Shown: in pieces, positions 1 through 8,525 of the stretch | Layout: every line of letters starts with the position of its first letter | Position numbering within the stretch: position 1 is the stretch's first letter | Assembly: GCA_017503065.1 (NCBI GenBank) | Contig: JAFVTT010000027.1 | Coordinates: 1 to 64,000, forward strand | Direction: 5' to 3' | Origin: Bacteroidaceae bacterium | GTDB taxonomy: Bacteria > Bacteroidota > Bacteroidia > Bacteroidales > Bacteroidaceae | DNA length: 64,000 nucleotides | Notes under the pieces: model-generated | The model's database searches: none | Seen by the model: only the letters and a program-made list of their open reading frames with translations | Told to the model about the DNA's origin: nothing | Program-made: the position numbers and the translations under genes

Positions 1-164
1 GATTCGGATGTTAAGGAGTGGGGGCTAAACATTAGACACAGTCTTTACGACGAATGACCGAACGGCCTTATTCCACTTCTTGATGTCGTTAACAAATGCA
101 AAAGTATAAAGGATATTGGAATATACAATGACCGATTTGGGGTTAAATAAGGTATATCCGGAGA
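1..164. other. Intergenic edge of window
   Basis: No complete gene is visible here. A half-site of the palindrome family described elsewhere (TGACCGATTTGGGG) lies near positions 130-143. A short reading frame could begin at position 32 on the minus strand and run off the left edge, but only about ten codons are visible, so it is not called as a gene. Confidence 0.5.
99..129 (-). promoter_or_regulatory. Possible leftward Bacteroidetes promoter
   Basis: On the minus strand TACTTTTG (106 to 99) fits the -7 consensus TAnnTTTG. ATTG, a 3-of-4 match to the -33 TTTG, lies 19 nt upstream. It would drive a gene to the left of the window. The evidence is motif only. Confidence 0.3.
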
Positions 165-2378
165 TTATTCCACCTTGCGAAGGAAGATCATACCTGTGGT
201 GTTGTTGCCTTGGGGGGCGTAACCTTCAAGTTCGATGTGGAAGGGGGTACCGGCTTCGAACTGGTCAAGGGTGAAACGGTAGGTGACGGGCTGCTGGCCG
301 GCCTTTACGGTCTTGTCGGCTTTGGTTTCGGCCATCAGTTCCTTACGCTTCCAGAGTTTCATAGTACCCAGGCGGACGGGGTTATCGCCACGGGTGGGGA
401 TAACAGTGAGTTCGTAGGTACCGTTGCCGGAAACCTTGCCCGTTACCTCAAAGCGCCAATTGGCAGGCTTGGGCTGTACACGCAAGGGTTCCCAACCGAA
501 TACGTGCTGTCCGTAGGCCTTGTAGGCAGAATAGTCGGGGGCGAAGTAGAGGGGCAGTGAATAGCGTGTGCCGGAAACTACAGTTATGGCACGCAGGTCC
601 TCACGGTTAGCCAATGTGACGGGGCCGGTGTACTTTGTGGAATGAACGTTGGGGTATCTGCCGTTGGTAGTATAGCGGATGTCGGCTCCGGGCACATCGC
701 ATGCCAGGGTAAATGTAACGCTGCCATCGGCATTCTTCTCCTCCTTGACTATGCGTGGCTGAGGCAGACGATAATGGCAACCCTTGTTGTCCAGACGTGC
801 GAAATGAGAACCCACACGGGTGCGGAAGTCCTCCCAGTTGCGCTTGCTCTGCTTAATCCATCCCACCTCGCTGACTGCCATCAGACGGGGGAAGAGCAGA
901 TATTCGGCATAGTTCTCCGAACGGTTCTCATTGAGGGGAACGAACTCCTGCAGGGCATTGCCGTGGATGAACTGGTCGCTCCAGTAGCAAGCCTGCACAC
1001 CGATGGTGGTTGAGGTCTCGGAATAGTCGTTGACGGGCATTGAATAGCACTTCTCCAGGGAGATGGGAGGACACCATGTGGCGGCCTGAATTTCGCCGGG
1101 GATACTCATCTCGGGGAAGTCGAGGTACATGTGGGATGCCGGTGTGAGGATAGCCTTATGACCGGTATTGGTAGCCCTGAGGGTATCTTTGGGGTTGTGC
1201 CATGAGAGGGCAACCACCTGCTCGTTAACCTTGCCACGCTGAATGATTTCGTCCCAACCGATGAGGGTACGGCCCTTCTTCTTCATCATTTCTGCAACCA
1301 CGTTGGTCAGGTAGCCCTGCAGATCGGACGTCTTCTTCAGACCCAGGCGCTTCATCAGTGCCTGACAGTCGGGGCACTTCTCCCAACGGGTGTACACGGC
1401 CTCGTCACCACCTATGTTGATATAGGCAGAGGGGAAGAGGTCGCAGGTCTCCTCCAACACGTTGCGCAGGAACTCGATGCTGGTCTCCTTGCCGGCACAG
1501 AGCAGGTCGCGGCTGATGAAGTGCTGGGTGGGCACCTCGTGCTGGACACCGGTGCAACTGAGCCAAGGATATGCCACCACGGCAGAAAGGATGTGGGCAG
1601 GGAACTCTATCTCGGGAATCAACTCCACGCCACGTACCTTGGCATAGGCTATCATCTCGCGGATGTCTTCCTGGGTGTAGTATCCGCCCAGACGTCTTGT
1701 GTCTGGACCTGACCATGCACCCACCTCGGTGAGCCTGGGATATTTCTTTATCTCCAGGCGCCAGCCGGAGTCGTCAATCAGATGGAACTGCAACTTGTTC
1801 AACTTGTACATGCCCATCATGTCGATGGTCTTCTTTATGAACTCCTTGTCGTAGAAGTAGCGTGCCACGTCCATCATCAGGCCTCGCCAGGGGCGCTCGG
1901 GGGCATCGTAAATCTCCACGCAGGGAGCCTTCCACTCGGTGTTGCGCTGCCAACTGGCACTGTATATTTCGGCAGGGAAGAGTTGCAACAGGCTCTGGAT
2001 GCCATAGAAAGCACCGTTGGCATCGGAGGCAACGATTCTTGCACACTTGGGAGTAACGGAAAGCGTGTAGGCCTCGGTCACGGGCACGGCCACCGTGTCC
2101 TTCTGCAGGACGATACTGCCCTTGGACTTGCCTTCCTTAAGGAGAGCCACACGGCCTGTGGAACGTGCCAGCATCTCCTGCAGGTACTCGGCCTGGGCCT
2201 TGAACGAAGCGTCATAACCGATTACCACCTTCTCGGGCAAGAGGTACTCTCCGCCTTTTGCCTCCAACTTCTGCGGTTGGGGGATAATGCTTACAGCCTT
2301 AGTTTCCTGTGCATGCACGGTGGACAGACACAAGAATGCCATGGCAAGCGATAACACTCTGAACAGATTTTTCTTCAT
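165..2378 (-). CDS. Beta-N-acetylhexosaminidase, GH20
   Basis: This 737-residue protein should remove terminal N-acetylhexosamine from host or dietary glycans or from chitooligosaccharides in the periplasm or at the surface. Residues 1-23 form a signal peptide ending VHAQ. A GH20b-type N-terminal domain (about 27-155) precedes the catalytic barrel, which opens with RPWRGLMMDVARYF near residue 163. The catalytic Asp-Glu pair is in INIGGDEAVYTRW (about 325-326), the usual substrate-assisted GH20 arrangement. The C-terminal 200 residues resemble the chitobiase C-terminal and carbohydrate-binding regions of Bacteroides homologues. It stands alone with no SusC/D pair beside it, so the glycan substrate cannot be told. 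Its start is followed directly by the signal peptide. Confidence 0.93.
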   Translation of the reverse strand: MKKNLFRVLSLAMAFLCLSTVHAQETKAVSIIPQPQKLEAKGGEYLLPEKVVIGYDASFKAQAEYLQEMLARSTGRVALLKEGKSKGSIVLQKDTVAVPVTEAYTLSVTPKCARIVASDANGAFYGIQSLLQLFPAEIYSASWQRNTEWKAPCVEIYDAPERPWRGLMMDVARYFYDKEFIKKTIDMMGMYKLNKLQFHLIDDSGWRLEIKKYPRLTEVGAWSGPDTRRLGGYYTQEDIREMIAYAKVRGVELIPEIEFPAHILSAVVAYPWLSCTGVQHEVPTQHFISRDLLCAGKETSIEFLRNVLEETCDLFPSAYINIGGDEAVYTRWEKCPDCQALMKRLGLKKTSDLQGYLTNVVAEMMKKKGRTLIGWDEIIQRGKVNEQVVALSWHNPKDTLRATNTGHKAILTPASHMYLDFPEMSIPGEIQAATWCPPISLEKCYSMPVNDYSETSTTIGVQACYWSDQFIHGNALQEFVPLNENRSENYAEYLLFPRLMAVSEVGWIKQSKRNWEDFRTRVGSHFARLDNKGCHYRLPQPRIVKEEKNADGSVTFTLACDVPGADIRYTTNGRYPNVHSTKYTGPVTLANREDLRAITVVSGTRYSLPLYFAPDYSAYKAYGQHVFGWEPLRVQPKPANWRFEVTGKVSGNGTYELTVIPTRGDNPVRLGTMKLWKRKELMAETKADKTVKAGQQPVTYRFTLDQFEAGTPFHIELEGYAPQGNNTTGMIFLRKVE

Positions 2379-2432
2379 AATATATATTTGGTTATATTGT
2401 TTGTTTTCCCTGATAGAATGGGGTCGGAGTAA

Positions 2433-2832
2433 TCGAACAGTTTTCCGTTTTCCGTTTTCCGTTTAACGATGGGTAAGCGCGAAGCGCGGAGGGGGTATGT
2501 CAATTTCTCCTTTTTTCCCGTTTTCCCCTTTCCGCTTTCCGCTTTCCGCTTTCTTTGTCCCCCTAAGATAGGGGGACGAGGAACGAAGTTCCGGAGGGGG
2601 TATGTTATTTTCCGTGTTCCACCTTTTATCATACCCCCTCCGCTTCGCTCGTCCCCCTGTCTCAGGGAGACAAAGAGGGTCTCCAGAAGAATGACTGAAT
2701 GTCATTCTGTACCCTCTGAGGGGAGCATTACCCAGTGCGACGTTGAACAGAGGAGCAATGCTTCGGAGGGGGTATGTCTATTCCCAGTTTTCCGTTTTCA
2801 CCTTTCCGTTTTCACCTTTCCGTTTTCCGTTC
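2433..2832. repeat. Intergenic repeat cluster (GGAGGGGGTATG and CCGTTTT units)
   Basis: No gene lies here. Three plus-strand copies of GGAGGGGGTATG (near 2489, 2593 and 2765) and one inverted copy (2630-2641) each adjoin a small hairpin such as GGAACGAAGTTCC (2580-2592). The second plus copy is preceded by the perfect palindrome GTCCCCCTA-AGA-TAGGGGGAC (2557-2577). The inverted copy is paired with a similar GTCCCCCTGTCTCAGGGAGAC (2651-2671). Between them are runs of CCGTTTT and CCGCTTT heptamers (2440-2465, 2515-2555, 2785-2832). Related modules recur near 17225 and 18950, so this is a dispersed family. Confidence 0.75.
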
Positions 2833-5451
2833 TCAAGGCTTTACCAGCCTCTTTATGTCGTTCAGTTTGTTCAGGGCCTCGAGGGGTGTGAGGCTGTTTA
2901 TGTCGAGGTTCAGGAGTTGCTGGCGTATATCCTCCAGGATGGGGTCGTCCAGTTGGAAGAAGTTCAGTTGCGTACCCGTGTCGCTGTCCTTCCTGCTTCC
3001 TGCCGCCATGCCGGTGCCCACATCGTCGTGGTTCTTCTCGGCCTCCAGTTGGGCCAGTATCACCTCGGCGCGTGCCACTATGCTCTGCGGCATGCCTGCC
3101 AGACGCGCCACATGTATGCCGAAGGAGTGTGCCGAACCGCCGGGTTCCAGTTTGCGCAGGAATATGATGCCTCCGTCCTTCTCCAGCACGCTGACGTTGT
3201 AGTTGTGTATGCGCGGGAAGGACTTCTCCATCTCGTTCAGTTCGTGGTAGTGTGTGGCAAACAGAGTGCGTGCACGGCCACGCTGACTTTCGTGTATGTA
3301 CTCCACTATGCTCCATGCTATGCTTATGCCGTCGTAGGTGCTTGTACCGCGTCCCAGTTCATCGAACAGGACAAGGGAGCGTGCCGAAAGGTTGTTCAGT
3401 ATGGATGCCGCCTCGTTCATCTCCACCATGAATGTGGATTCGCCCAGGGATATGTTGTCGCTGGCTCCCACACGGGTGAATATCTTGTCCACGAAACCTA
3501 TGCGTGCGCTCTCGGCAGGCACGAAACTTCCCATCTGTGCCATCAGAGTGATGAGGGCCGTCTGGCGGAGCAGGGCGCTCTTACCTGCCATATTGGGACC
3601 AGTGATGATTACTATCTGCTGCTCCTCGGTGTCCAGGCGCACATCGTTGGGCACATAGTGTTCGCCAGCCTGCATCTGCGTCTCTATGACGGGATGCCGG
3701 CCCTGACGTATGTCCAGTTCCGTGGATTCGTCCACCACGGGACGTATGTATCTGTTCTCCCTGGCCAGGATGGCAAAACTCATCAGGCAGTCCAGACGGG
3801 CTATGAGCATGGCATCTGCCTGGATGGCCGGGATGAAGCGAGCGCACCACACCACCAGTTCGGAAAAGAGCCTTGTCTCCAGTGCCAGGATACGCTCCTC
3901 GGCATTGACAATCTTCTCCTCGTATTCCTTCAGTTCCTGTGTTATGTATCGCTCGGCATTGACCAGCGTCTGCTTCCTTATCCACTCCTCGGGCACCTGG
4001 TCCTTGTAGGTGTTGCGCACCTCCAGGTAGTAGCCGAAGACGTTGTTGTAACCTATCTTCAGGCTCTGTATGCCTGTCTTCTCTGCCTCGCGCTGCTGTA
4101 GTTTCAGCAGGTAGTCCTTGCCACCTGTGGCCAGAGAGCGCAGTTCGTCCAGTTCCTCGTTCACACCGTTGCTGATGACGCCACCCTTGGCCACCAGTAG
4201 CGGAGCGTTGGGCGAAATGGTGCGGTGCAGGCGGTTGCGCATCTCCTCGCACAGGTCCATCTTCATGCCTATCTCCTGTAGCACGGGAGAGTCTGTGCCT
4301 ATCAGGGCTTCGTGTATGGGTTTCAGGGCCTGCAGGGCGGTGGTGAGGGTCAGCAGGTCGCGCGGCGACACACGTCCCGTGCTGATGCGCGAGATGATAC
4401 GCTCCATGTCGCCTATGTACTGGAGTTGCTCGCACACCACATCGCGCGTCTCCAGGTCGCGGAAGAAGTAGTCCACCACATCCAGACGGTTGTTTATGGC
4501 CTTCGTGTCCTTCAGGGGGAACACCATCCAACGGCTCAGCAGTCGTGCTCCCATGGGTGTGACGGTACGGCTCATCACGTCCAGAAGCGACTTTCCGTCG
4601 TGGTTCATGGGGCGCAGGAGTTCCAGCGAGCGCATGGTAAAGTTGTCCATGTGCACATAGCGGTCCTCCTCTATGCGTGCCACACTGCGTATGTGTCCCA
4701 GTTGAGTGTGCTGGGTGTTCTCCAGATACTGCATTACGGCACCGCAGGCTATGGTTCCTGCCTTGAGGTGCTCTATGCCGTAGCCCTTCAGGTTCTTCAC
4801 CCCGAAGTGCTTCAGCAACTTGCCTCTGGCCGTCTGCTCGTTGAACACCCAGTCCTCCATCTCGAAGGTAACGTACTTTTCCTGGAATGACGAGCGGAAC
4901 AGTTCTCCCTTTCCCCGCTCGTAGAGCACTTCCTTGGGCGAGAAGTTGGACAAGAGGCTTCCCACGTGCTGTATGCTTCCCTCGCTGGTCATGAACTCTC
5001 CGGTGGAGATGTCCAGGAAGGATACACCGCACATACCCTTGCCGAAGTGTACGGCGGCCAGAAAGTTGTTCTCCTTGCACGAAAGCACGTTGTCCTGCAT
5101 GGCCACACCGGGTGTGACAAGTTCCGTTATGCCACGCTTCACCAGTTTCTTGGCCAGTTTCGGGTCCTCCAACTGGTCGCAGATTGCCACCCTCTGCCCA
5201 GCCCTCACCAGTCGGGGCAGATATGTGTCCAGGGCATGAAAGGGGAATCCTGCCATCTCCAGTTGTCCGCTTCCGCCTGCACCATTGTTTCTGCGTGTCA
5301 GCGTTATGCCCAGTATGCCCGAAGCCACCACGGCATCCTCGCCGTATGTCTCGTAGAAGTCACCGCATCTGAACAGCAGCACGCACTCCGGGTGCTTTGC
5401 CTTCAGGTCGTAGAACTGCTTCATCATCGGTGTCAGCGCTTCCTTTGCCAT
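2833..5451 (-). CDS. mutS: DNA mismatch repair protein MutS
   Basis: MutS binds base mismatches and small loops as a clamp-like dimer and recruits MutL. The 872-residue length is normal. The mismatch-reading Phe-x-Glu is in [11 protein letters not shown] (F32, E34). The ATPase has Walker [10 protein letters not shown] near residue 615, a signature segment [16 protein letters not shown], and Walker B with [12 protein letters not shown]. The HTH and dimer region follows. The chosen start gives the standard N-terminus [21 protein letters not shown]. It is monocistronic, with its own consensus promoter about 40 bp upstream. The repeat cluster lies directly downstream of its stop codon. Confidence 0.97.
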   Translation of the reverse strand: MAKEALTPMMKQFYDLKAKHPECVLLFRCGDFYETYGEDAVVASGILGITLTRRNNGAGGSGQLEMAGFPFHALDTYLPRLVRAGQRVAICDQLEDPKLAKKLVKRGITELVTPGVAMQDNVLSCKENNFLAAVHFGKGMCGVSFLDISTGEFMTSEGSIQHVGSLLSNFSPKEVLYERGKGELFRSSFQEKYVTFEMEDWVFNEQTARGKLLKHFGVKNLKGYGIEHLKAGTIACGAVMQYLENTQHTQLGHIRSVARIEEDRYVHMDNFTMRSLELLRPMNHDGKSLLDVMSRTVTPMGARLLSRWMVFPLKDTKAINNRLDVVDYFFRDLETRDVVCEQLQYIGDMERIISRISTGRVSPRDLLTLTTALQALKPIHEALIGTDSPVLQEIGMKMDLCEEMRNRLHRTISPNAPLLVAKGGVISNGVNEELDELRSLATGGKDYLLKLQQREAEKTGIQSLKIGYNNVFGYYLEVRNTYKDQVPEEWIRKQTLVNAERYITQELKEYEEKIVNAEERILALETRLFSELVVWCARFIPAIQADAMLIARLDCLMSFAILARENRYIRPVVDESTELDIRQGRHPVIETQMQAGEHYVPNDVRLDTEEQQIVIITGPNMAGKSALLRQTALITLMAQMGSFVPAESARIGFVDKIFTRVGASDNISLGESTFMVEMNEAASILNNLSARSLVLFDELGRGTSTYDGISIAWSIVEYIHESQRGRARTLFATHYHELNEMEKSFPRIHNYNVSVLEKDGGIIFLRKLEPGGSAHSFGIHVARLAGMPQSIVARAEVILAQLEAEKNHDDVGTGMAAGSRKDSDTGTQLNFFQLDDPILEDIRQQLLNLDINSLTPLEALNKLNDIKRLVKP

Positions 5452-5486
5452 ACTGGTATATACTCGTTTTTAGGTAAATAATGCCA

Positions 5487-5518
5487 CAAAGGTACAATTA
5501 AGTGAGAGAAAAAGCAAA
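5487..5518 (-). promoter_or_regulatory. mutS promoter
   Basis: On the minus strand TTTG (5518-5515), a 20-nt spacer and TACCTTTG (5494-5487) match the Bacteroidetes primary sigma consensus exactly. Transcription would begin about 30 nt before the mutS start codon. Confidence 0.75.
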
Positions 5519-5555
5519 TATAATTTGATTTTTCCGAAGACGATGAACGAAGAGA

Positions 5556-5900
5556 CTATAATATAAACTCTATCGGCAAGCGCAAGTTATATGCACGCCT
5601 AACCCAAAAAGTTAGGACCCTTGTGTCCCGCCATTGCCAATCGTCAAGGAGGGGCGAAGGCAAGAACGTCGTCTCCCTTCGCGTCTGTACAATTCTCAAC
5701 CAGACAGTGTTCCTGCTGTCATAACCATTTCTGGAAATGTGTATTGTTATAAGAAAGATATAGCGATAGTGTGCACAAAGTGATTCCTGAATTTGCTTTG
5801 TGGCATGACTGTACGATGTATCGCTTTTATCATCGGTAATGGTAAACTTTACCATCGGTAATCGTTCGCCGAACGAACGGTAATGGTTCGTGTGTGTCAT
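5556..5900 (-). CDS. Possible small protein in composite repeat, copy 1
   Basis: No known family is recognised. The frame starts at MTHTNHYRSFGERLP and continues MVKFTITDDKSDTS to give about 114 residues. A second copy of the region at 26.6-26.8 kb encodes almost the same first 49 residues. Of 15 nucleotide differences I count over those codons, 10 are at third positions, and nine of 13 changed codons are synonymous. That favours a translated sequence, although palindromes in the same DNA could also constrain it. An in-frame ATG eight codons upstream (5924) exists, but the residues before MTHTN are not conserved between copies. The C-terminal part (after about residue 50) has no support. Confidence 0.35.
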   Translation of the reverse strand: MTHTNHYRSFGERLPMVKFTITDDKSDTSYSHATKQIQESLCAHYRYIFLITIHISRNGYDSRNTVWLRIVQTRRETTFLPSPLLDDWQWRDTRVLTFWVRRAYNLRLPIEFIL

Positions 5901-6097
5901 CGTGAAGGCAAAAGACAACTTCAATACGGACGAAACATTACCAGCATGAAACTAAACTCCTGGATAATGCCATAAAGGACGTGACTCTGTTTTCGGGGGG
6001 AGGTAATCCCCTGTTTAAACCTGCCATTAAACCCAAATAGGTCATTAGGATTTCTCTGTGTCGTATGGCAGAGAGAAATCCTAATGACCTATTTGGG
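5695..6097. repeat. Composite repeat, copy 1
   Basis: The segment has the same order of parts as 26575-27032. First comes a roughly 250-bp block with the palindromes ATGGTAAA-C-TTTACCAT and CGTTCG-C-CGAACG. A short linker with a GGGG/CCCC hairpin follows, then a long terminal palindrome. The 250-bp block is close to 80-85 percent identical by eye between the two copies. The right end lies inside an IS66 remnant. Confidence 0.75.
6032..6097. repeat. Long perfect palindrome, CCCAAATAGGTCATTAG family
   Basis: Two perfect 26-bp arms (6032-6057 and 6072-6097) flank a 14-nt loop. Each arm begins CCCAAATAGGTCATTAGG and ends TTTCTCT. Related palindromes occur at 26866-27032 and 60184-60234 with CGG in place of AGG. 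The stem is long enough to form a cruciform or to fold as RNA. Confidence 0.9.
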
Positions 6098-6205
6098 ATA
6101 ATGATAATTGGAATAACATATGCCAGTATCCTTGAGAAACTGTTTCAAACTCTTACCGCTCTGCTGGTGCTGAAACTGCAGTGATACAAATTCATCTTTT
6201 GTCAT
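6089..6205 (-). pseudogene. Truncated IS66 accessory protein TnpA
   Basis: The 38-residue frame starts MTKDEFVSLQFQHQQSGKS and continues KQFLKDTGICYSNYHY. This matches the N-terminus of Bacteroidetes IS66 TnpA-like proteins, which usually read on as YSTYNYW. After YSNYHY the frame enters the palindrome and meets TAG, so the protein is cut to about a third. The family assignment rests on recognition of this N-terminus. Confidence 0.6.
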
Positions 6206-6297
6206 ATAAATAACAGTTTTGGGTTGGTTGCAATTTTGCATGGCAAAGGTACAACACTACCAAAACTGCTACAATATGTATTTAACCGAATGCTTAC
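6089..6297 (-). mobile_element. IS66-family left-end remnant
   Basis: Reading leftward from 6297, the segment begins GTAAGCATTCGG, like IS66-type terminal inverted repeats that start GTAAGC. It then has a -7 box TACCTTTG (6251-6244) and a truncated first gene. The element stops at the palindrome that ends at 6097. No later IS66 gene (tnpB, tnpC) and no right end is present in this stretch. Confidence 0.6.
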
Positions 6298-6326
6298 GAA
6301 ACAGACGAATGGAATCCAAAATAGGA

Positions 6327-6357
6327 ACCGCCGTATACCGAATGGCACGTACGGTGG
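6327..6357 (+). other. Group II intron domain V-like hairpin (remnant?)
   Basis: CCGCCGTA (6328-6335) pairs with TACGGTGG (6350-6357). A short upper helix ACC-GAAT-GGC lies between, with extra bases ACG on the 3' side. The two-helix shape with a 3' bulge and four-base loop resembles group II intron domain V and the sequence that often follows intron reverse transcriptases. No reverse transcriptase gene is nearby, so it would be a fragment. Confidence 0.35.
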
Positions 6358-6378
6358 AGTGTGAGCTCCGAAAACGAA

Positions 6379-6411
6379 AGTAGGAAGAAAACTACTCGTT
6401 TTCCTCCTACT
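6379..6411 (-). terminator. Terminator hairpin after the four-gene operon
   Basis: A 14-bp stem with one mismatch (6379-6392 with 6398-6411) and a 5-nt loop lies 20 bp past the stop codon of the last operon gene. T-rich sequence follows on the minus strand (TTTCGTTTTC). Confidence 0.65.
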
Positions 6412-6431
6412 CGATCTTTAAGTTGAAACTT

Positions 6432-8507
6432 TTACCTAATCTTTACATTTTGGAATGTCAAATAAGCCTGATGACTATAAGACCAAATTGTCACATTAGC
6501 CATTTCTGTAGCAGAAGCATCCACGTCCTTAATGATGACACTTCCTTTGGTAAATACATTTCCGGGAATTGTTGCACTAACTCTATCATAACTGGCGTCA
6601 TTGCCAAGAGTCAATGAAGCTTTATTATAACCGAAATTATACTGATTTCCTTGATTATCATAAATGTAAGATCTGCCACTGGTTAAACCATCCAGACTAA
6701 GTGAAACAGCTTTATTTGTAAGGTTCATTACACGATACGAAATTGTTACCGTATTACTAGAGCTACGCTTACAATCTAATAATGTAAACTCTAGATTATC
6801 ACTACAAGAAGTAACAATTCCTGTTGTTCGAGGTTCTTCCTCGTTCTTATGTGAACGGCCTTCAATAGCAACATTCTTAAATATTAAATAGCTCTGTTCA
6901 CTGTATGACCAAATTGTAATATTAGAAAATGCAGCTGCTAAATCTGAAACATTTGTAATCTTTACAGAACCTTTTACTTTAACACCAGCAGGTATTGTTG
7001 CACTAACTCTATCATAACTGGCGTCATTGCCAAGAGTCAATGAAGCTTTATTATAACCGAAATTATACTGATTTCCTTGATCATCATAAATGTAGGATCT
7101 GCCACTGGTTAAGCCATCCAAACTAAGACTAATAGCACTATTGCCTATATTCTCTACCATGTAACTTAGAGTTGCGGTGGTTCCAGACATTTTGCAACTT
7201 GTAATTGTAAAAACCAGGTCATCGTTACAGCTAATAACCTCTGCATCGCTACCGCCACTTGTTTGATTTTCCTCTACTGTCATAGTGACAGGCACAGTAT
7301 AATCTTCCAAATCAGAGCGAATGATAAGAGTGAAGCTGTAATCTCCAGCAGCGAGACCAGTTCGGTTTACGTTAATTGTGATAGTTTCAATGGTACTAGC
7401 GTCATTTGGGTTGAATTCTGGGATTACGCCCTCACTTTTGCTAACAGATGCCCAACTGAAATCACCGTTCCCGTAGATTTTATAAACAGTACTTCCGTTG
7501 TGTGACATAATAGACAGGGTGCCGCTGTCGTTTGTACCCAACGCTAAAGCGCTTGGTGTAACTTCAAGATAACGCTCTGCTCCCTTTTCTATATTGATGG
7601 TTACCTTAAGAGATTCTCCTTCAGCATTTACTAGGATTGTTGTGCTATGTTGCCCTACATCTAATTTACTACGATCAACATCTACTTTAACTGCACTGCT
7701 TTTGCTCATAGCTGTTGTTCCTGCTGTAGGAGTAACTTTAATCCAATCAGCATCAATGCCTGTTATGTCCCAATTTACGTTGCCAGCGTTTCCGATATTT
7801 TTTATATCAAAAGTGAGTGAACTGTATTCTGTTCCGAAGTTCAATACATTGTCACTCAATGAGATTTTAGATGTCTTGTTTTCTGCTTCTGCAGTAATCT
7901 TCAATGGCATGGATTCTTTGTCTGCATTAACAATGATGGTCGCTTCTTTGTATTCGGTAATACGGTCGCGGTTCAATGTCACAGTAACTGCATTGCTTTT
8001 TCCTGCTGCTAAGGTTCCTGTCGTGGGGGTTATGCTCAACCAATCAATCTTGTCCAATCCACTGATGTTCCAGCTAAATGCTTTGTTTCCATTGTTTTGG
8101 ATGCTGAATGACAATGAAGAATTTTGACTTCCAAAATTCAGTGAGCTGACGTTCAAAGATAGCTTTCCGTCCTGTACAATAGGGGTCAACTGTATGTCGC
8201 CTGAGGCATCGCGTCCAGTCACTACAGTCACAGTCTTGTTGTTGGTAGTATAACCATTCTTACGTGCTTGGATTTCGTATTGTTTGGGATCTAGGTCACG
8301 AAATTCGAAATAACCATCGCTACCAGTGGTACGTGATGCTCCGCTCGGTGTTATCGTTACGGTTACTCCCTGCAATACTTCGCCCGAGTTTGCATCGGTC
8401 ACTTTACCCATAATGTTTCCTGTGTAGACCATCTCGTCTTTAGCACATGCCCCCAATATTAGGATAGAAAATAATGTGCAAAGGAATTTAAAACTAGTAC
8501 TTTTCAT
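6432..8507 (-). CDS. Lipoprotein with carboxypeptidase-regulatory-like domain, BACON-like repeats and duplicated C-terminal domain
   Basis: Function is unknown. Residues 1-22 are a lipoprotein signal with lipobox LGAC. A carboxypeptidase regulatory-like beta domain follows (about 30-105, GNIMGKVTDANSGEVLQGVTV). Three Ig-like BACON-type repeats then run from about 110 to 400, each starting LSLNVSSLNFGS or similar. Last come two copies of a roughly 120-residue domain carrying SLSLDGLTSGRSYIYD and NQYNFGYNKASLTLG. The two C-terminal domains share 88 identical base pairs, so the duplication is recent or kept alike by recombination. It is the last gene of a four-gene operon, 18 bp after its neighbour. 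It is probably surface- or outer-membrane-anchored and may bind a glycan or protein. Base composition is more AT-rich than the flanking housekeeping genes. Confidence 0.75.
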   Translation of the reverse strand: MKSTSFKFLCTLFSILILGACAKDEMVYTGNIMGKVTDANSGEVLQGVTVTITPSGASRTTGSDGYFEFRDLDPKQYEIQARKNGYTTNNKTVTVVTGRDASGDIQLTPIVQDGKLSLNVSSLNFGSQNSSLSFSIQNNGNKAFSWNISGLDKIDWLSITPTTGTLAAGKSNAVTVTLNRDRITEYKEATIIVNADKESMPLKITAEAENKTSKISLSDNVLNFGTEYSSLTFDIKNIGNAGNVNWDITGIDADWIKVTPTAGTTAMSKSSAVKVDVDRSKLDVGQHSTTILVNAEGESLKVTINIEKGAERYLEVTPSALALGTNDSGTLSIMSHNGSTVYKIYGNGDFSWASVSKSEGVIPEFNPNDASTIETITINVNRTGLAAGDYSFTLIIRSDLEDYTVPVTMTVEENQTSGGSDAEVISCNDDLVFTITSCKMSGTTATLSYMVENIGNSAISLSLDGLTSGRSYIYDDQGNQYNFGYNKASLTLGNDASYDRVSATIPAGVKVKGSVKITNVSDLAAAFSNITIWSYSEQSYLIFKNVAIEGRSHKNEEEPRTTGIVTSCSDNLEFTLLDCKRSSSNTVTISYRVMNLTNKAVSLSLDGLTSGRSYIYDNQGNQYNFGYNKASLTLGNDASYDRVSATIPGNVFTKGSVIIKDVDASATEMANVTIWSYSHQAYLTFQNVKIR
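6568..7081 (-). repeat. In-frame 426-bp duplication within the lipoprotein gene
   Basis: Positions 6568-6655 and 6994-7081 are identical over 88 bp, and similarity continues on either side. The offset of 426 bp equals 142 codons, so the frame is kept. Confidence 0.9.
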
Positions 8508-8525
8508 TTTTTGTTATTTTAGTGT

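Noticed and set aside
2469..4101. Plus-strand frames through the intergenic repeats and mutS
   Set aside because: They consist of translated repeat units and antisense mutS sequence, with no family features.
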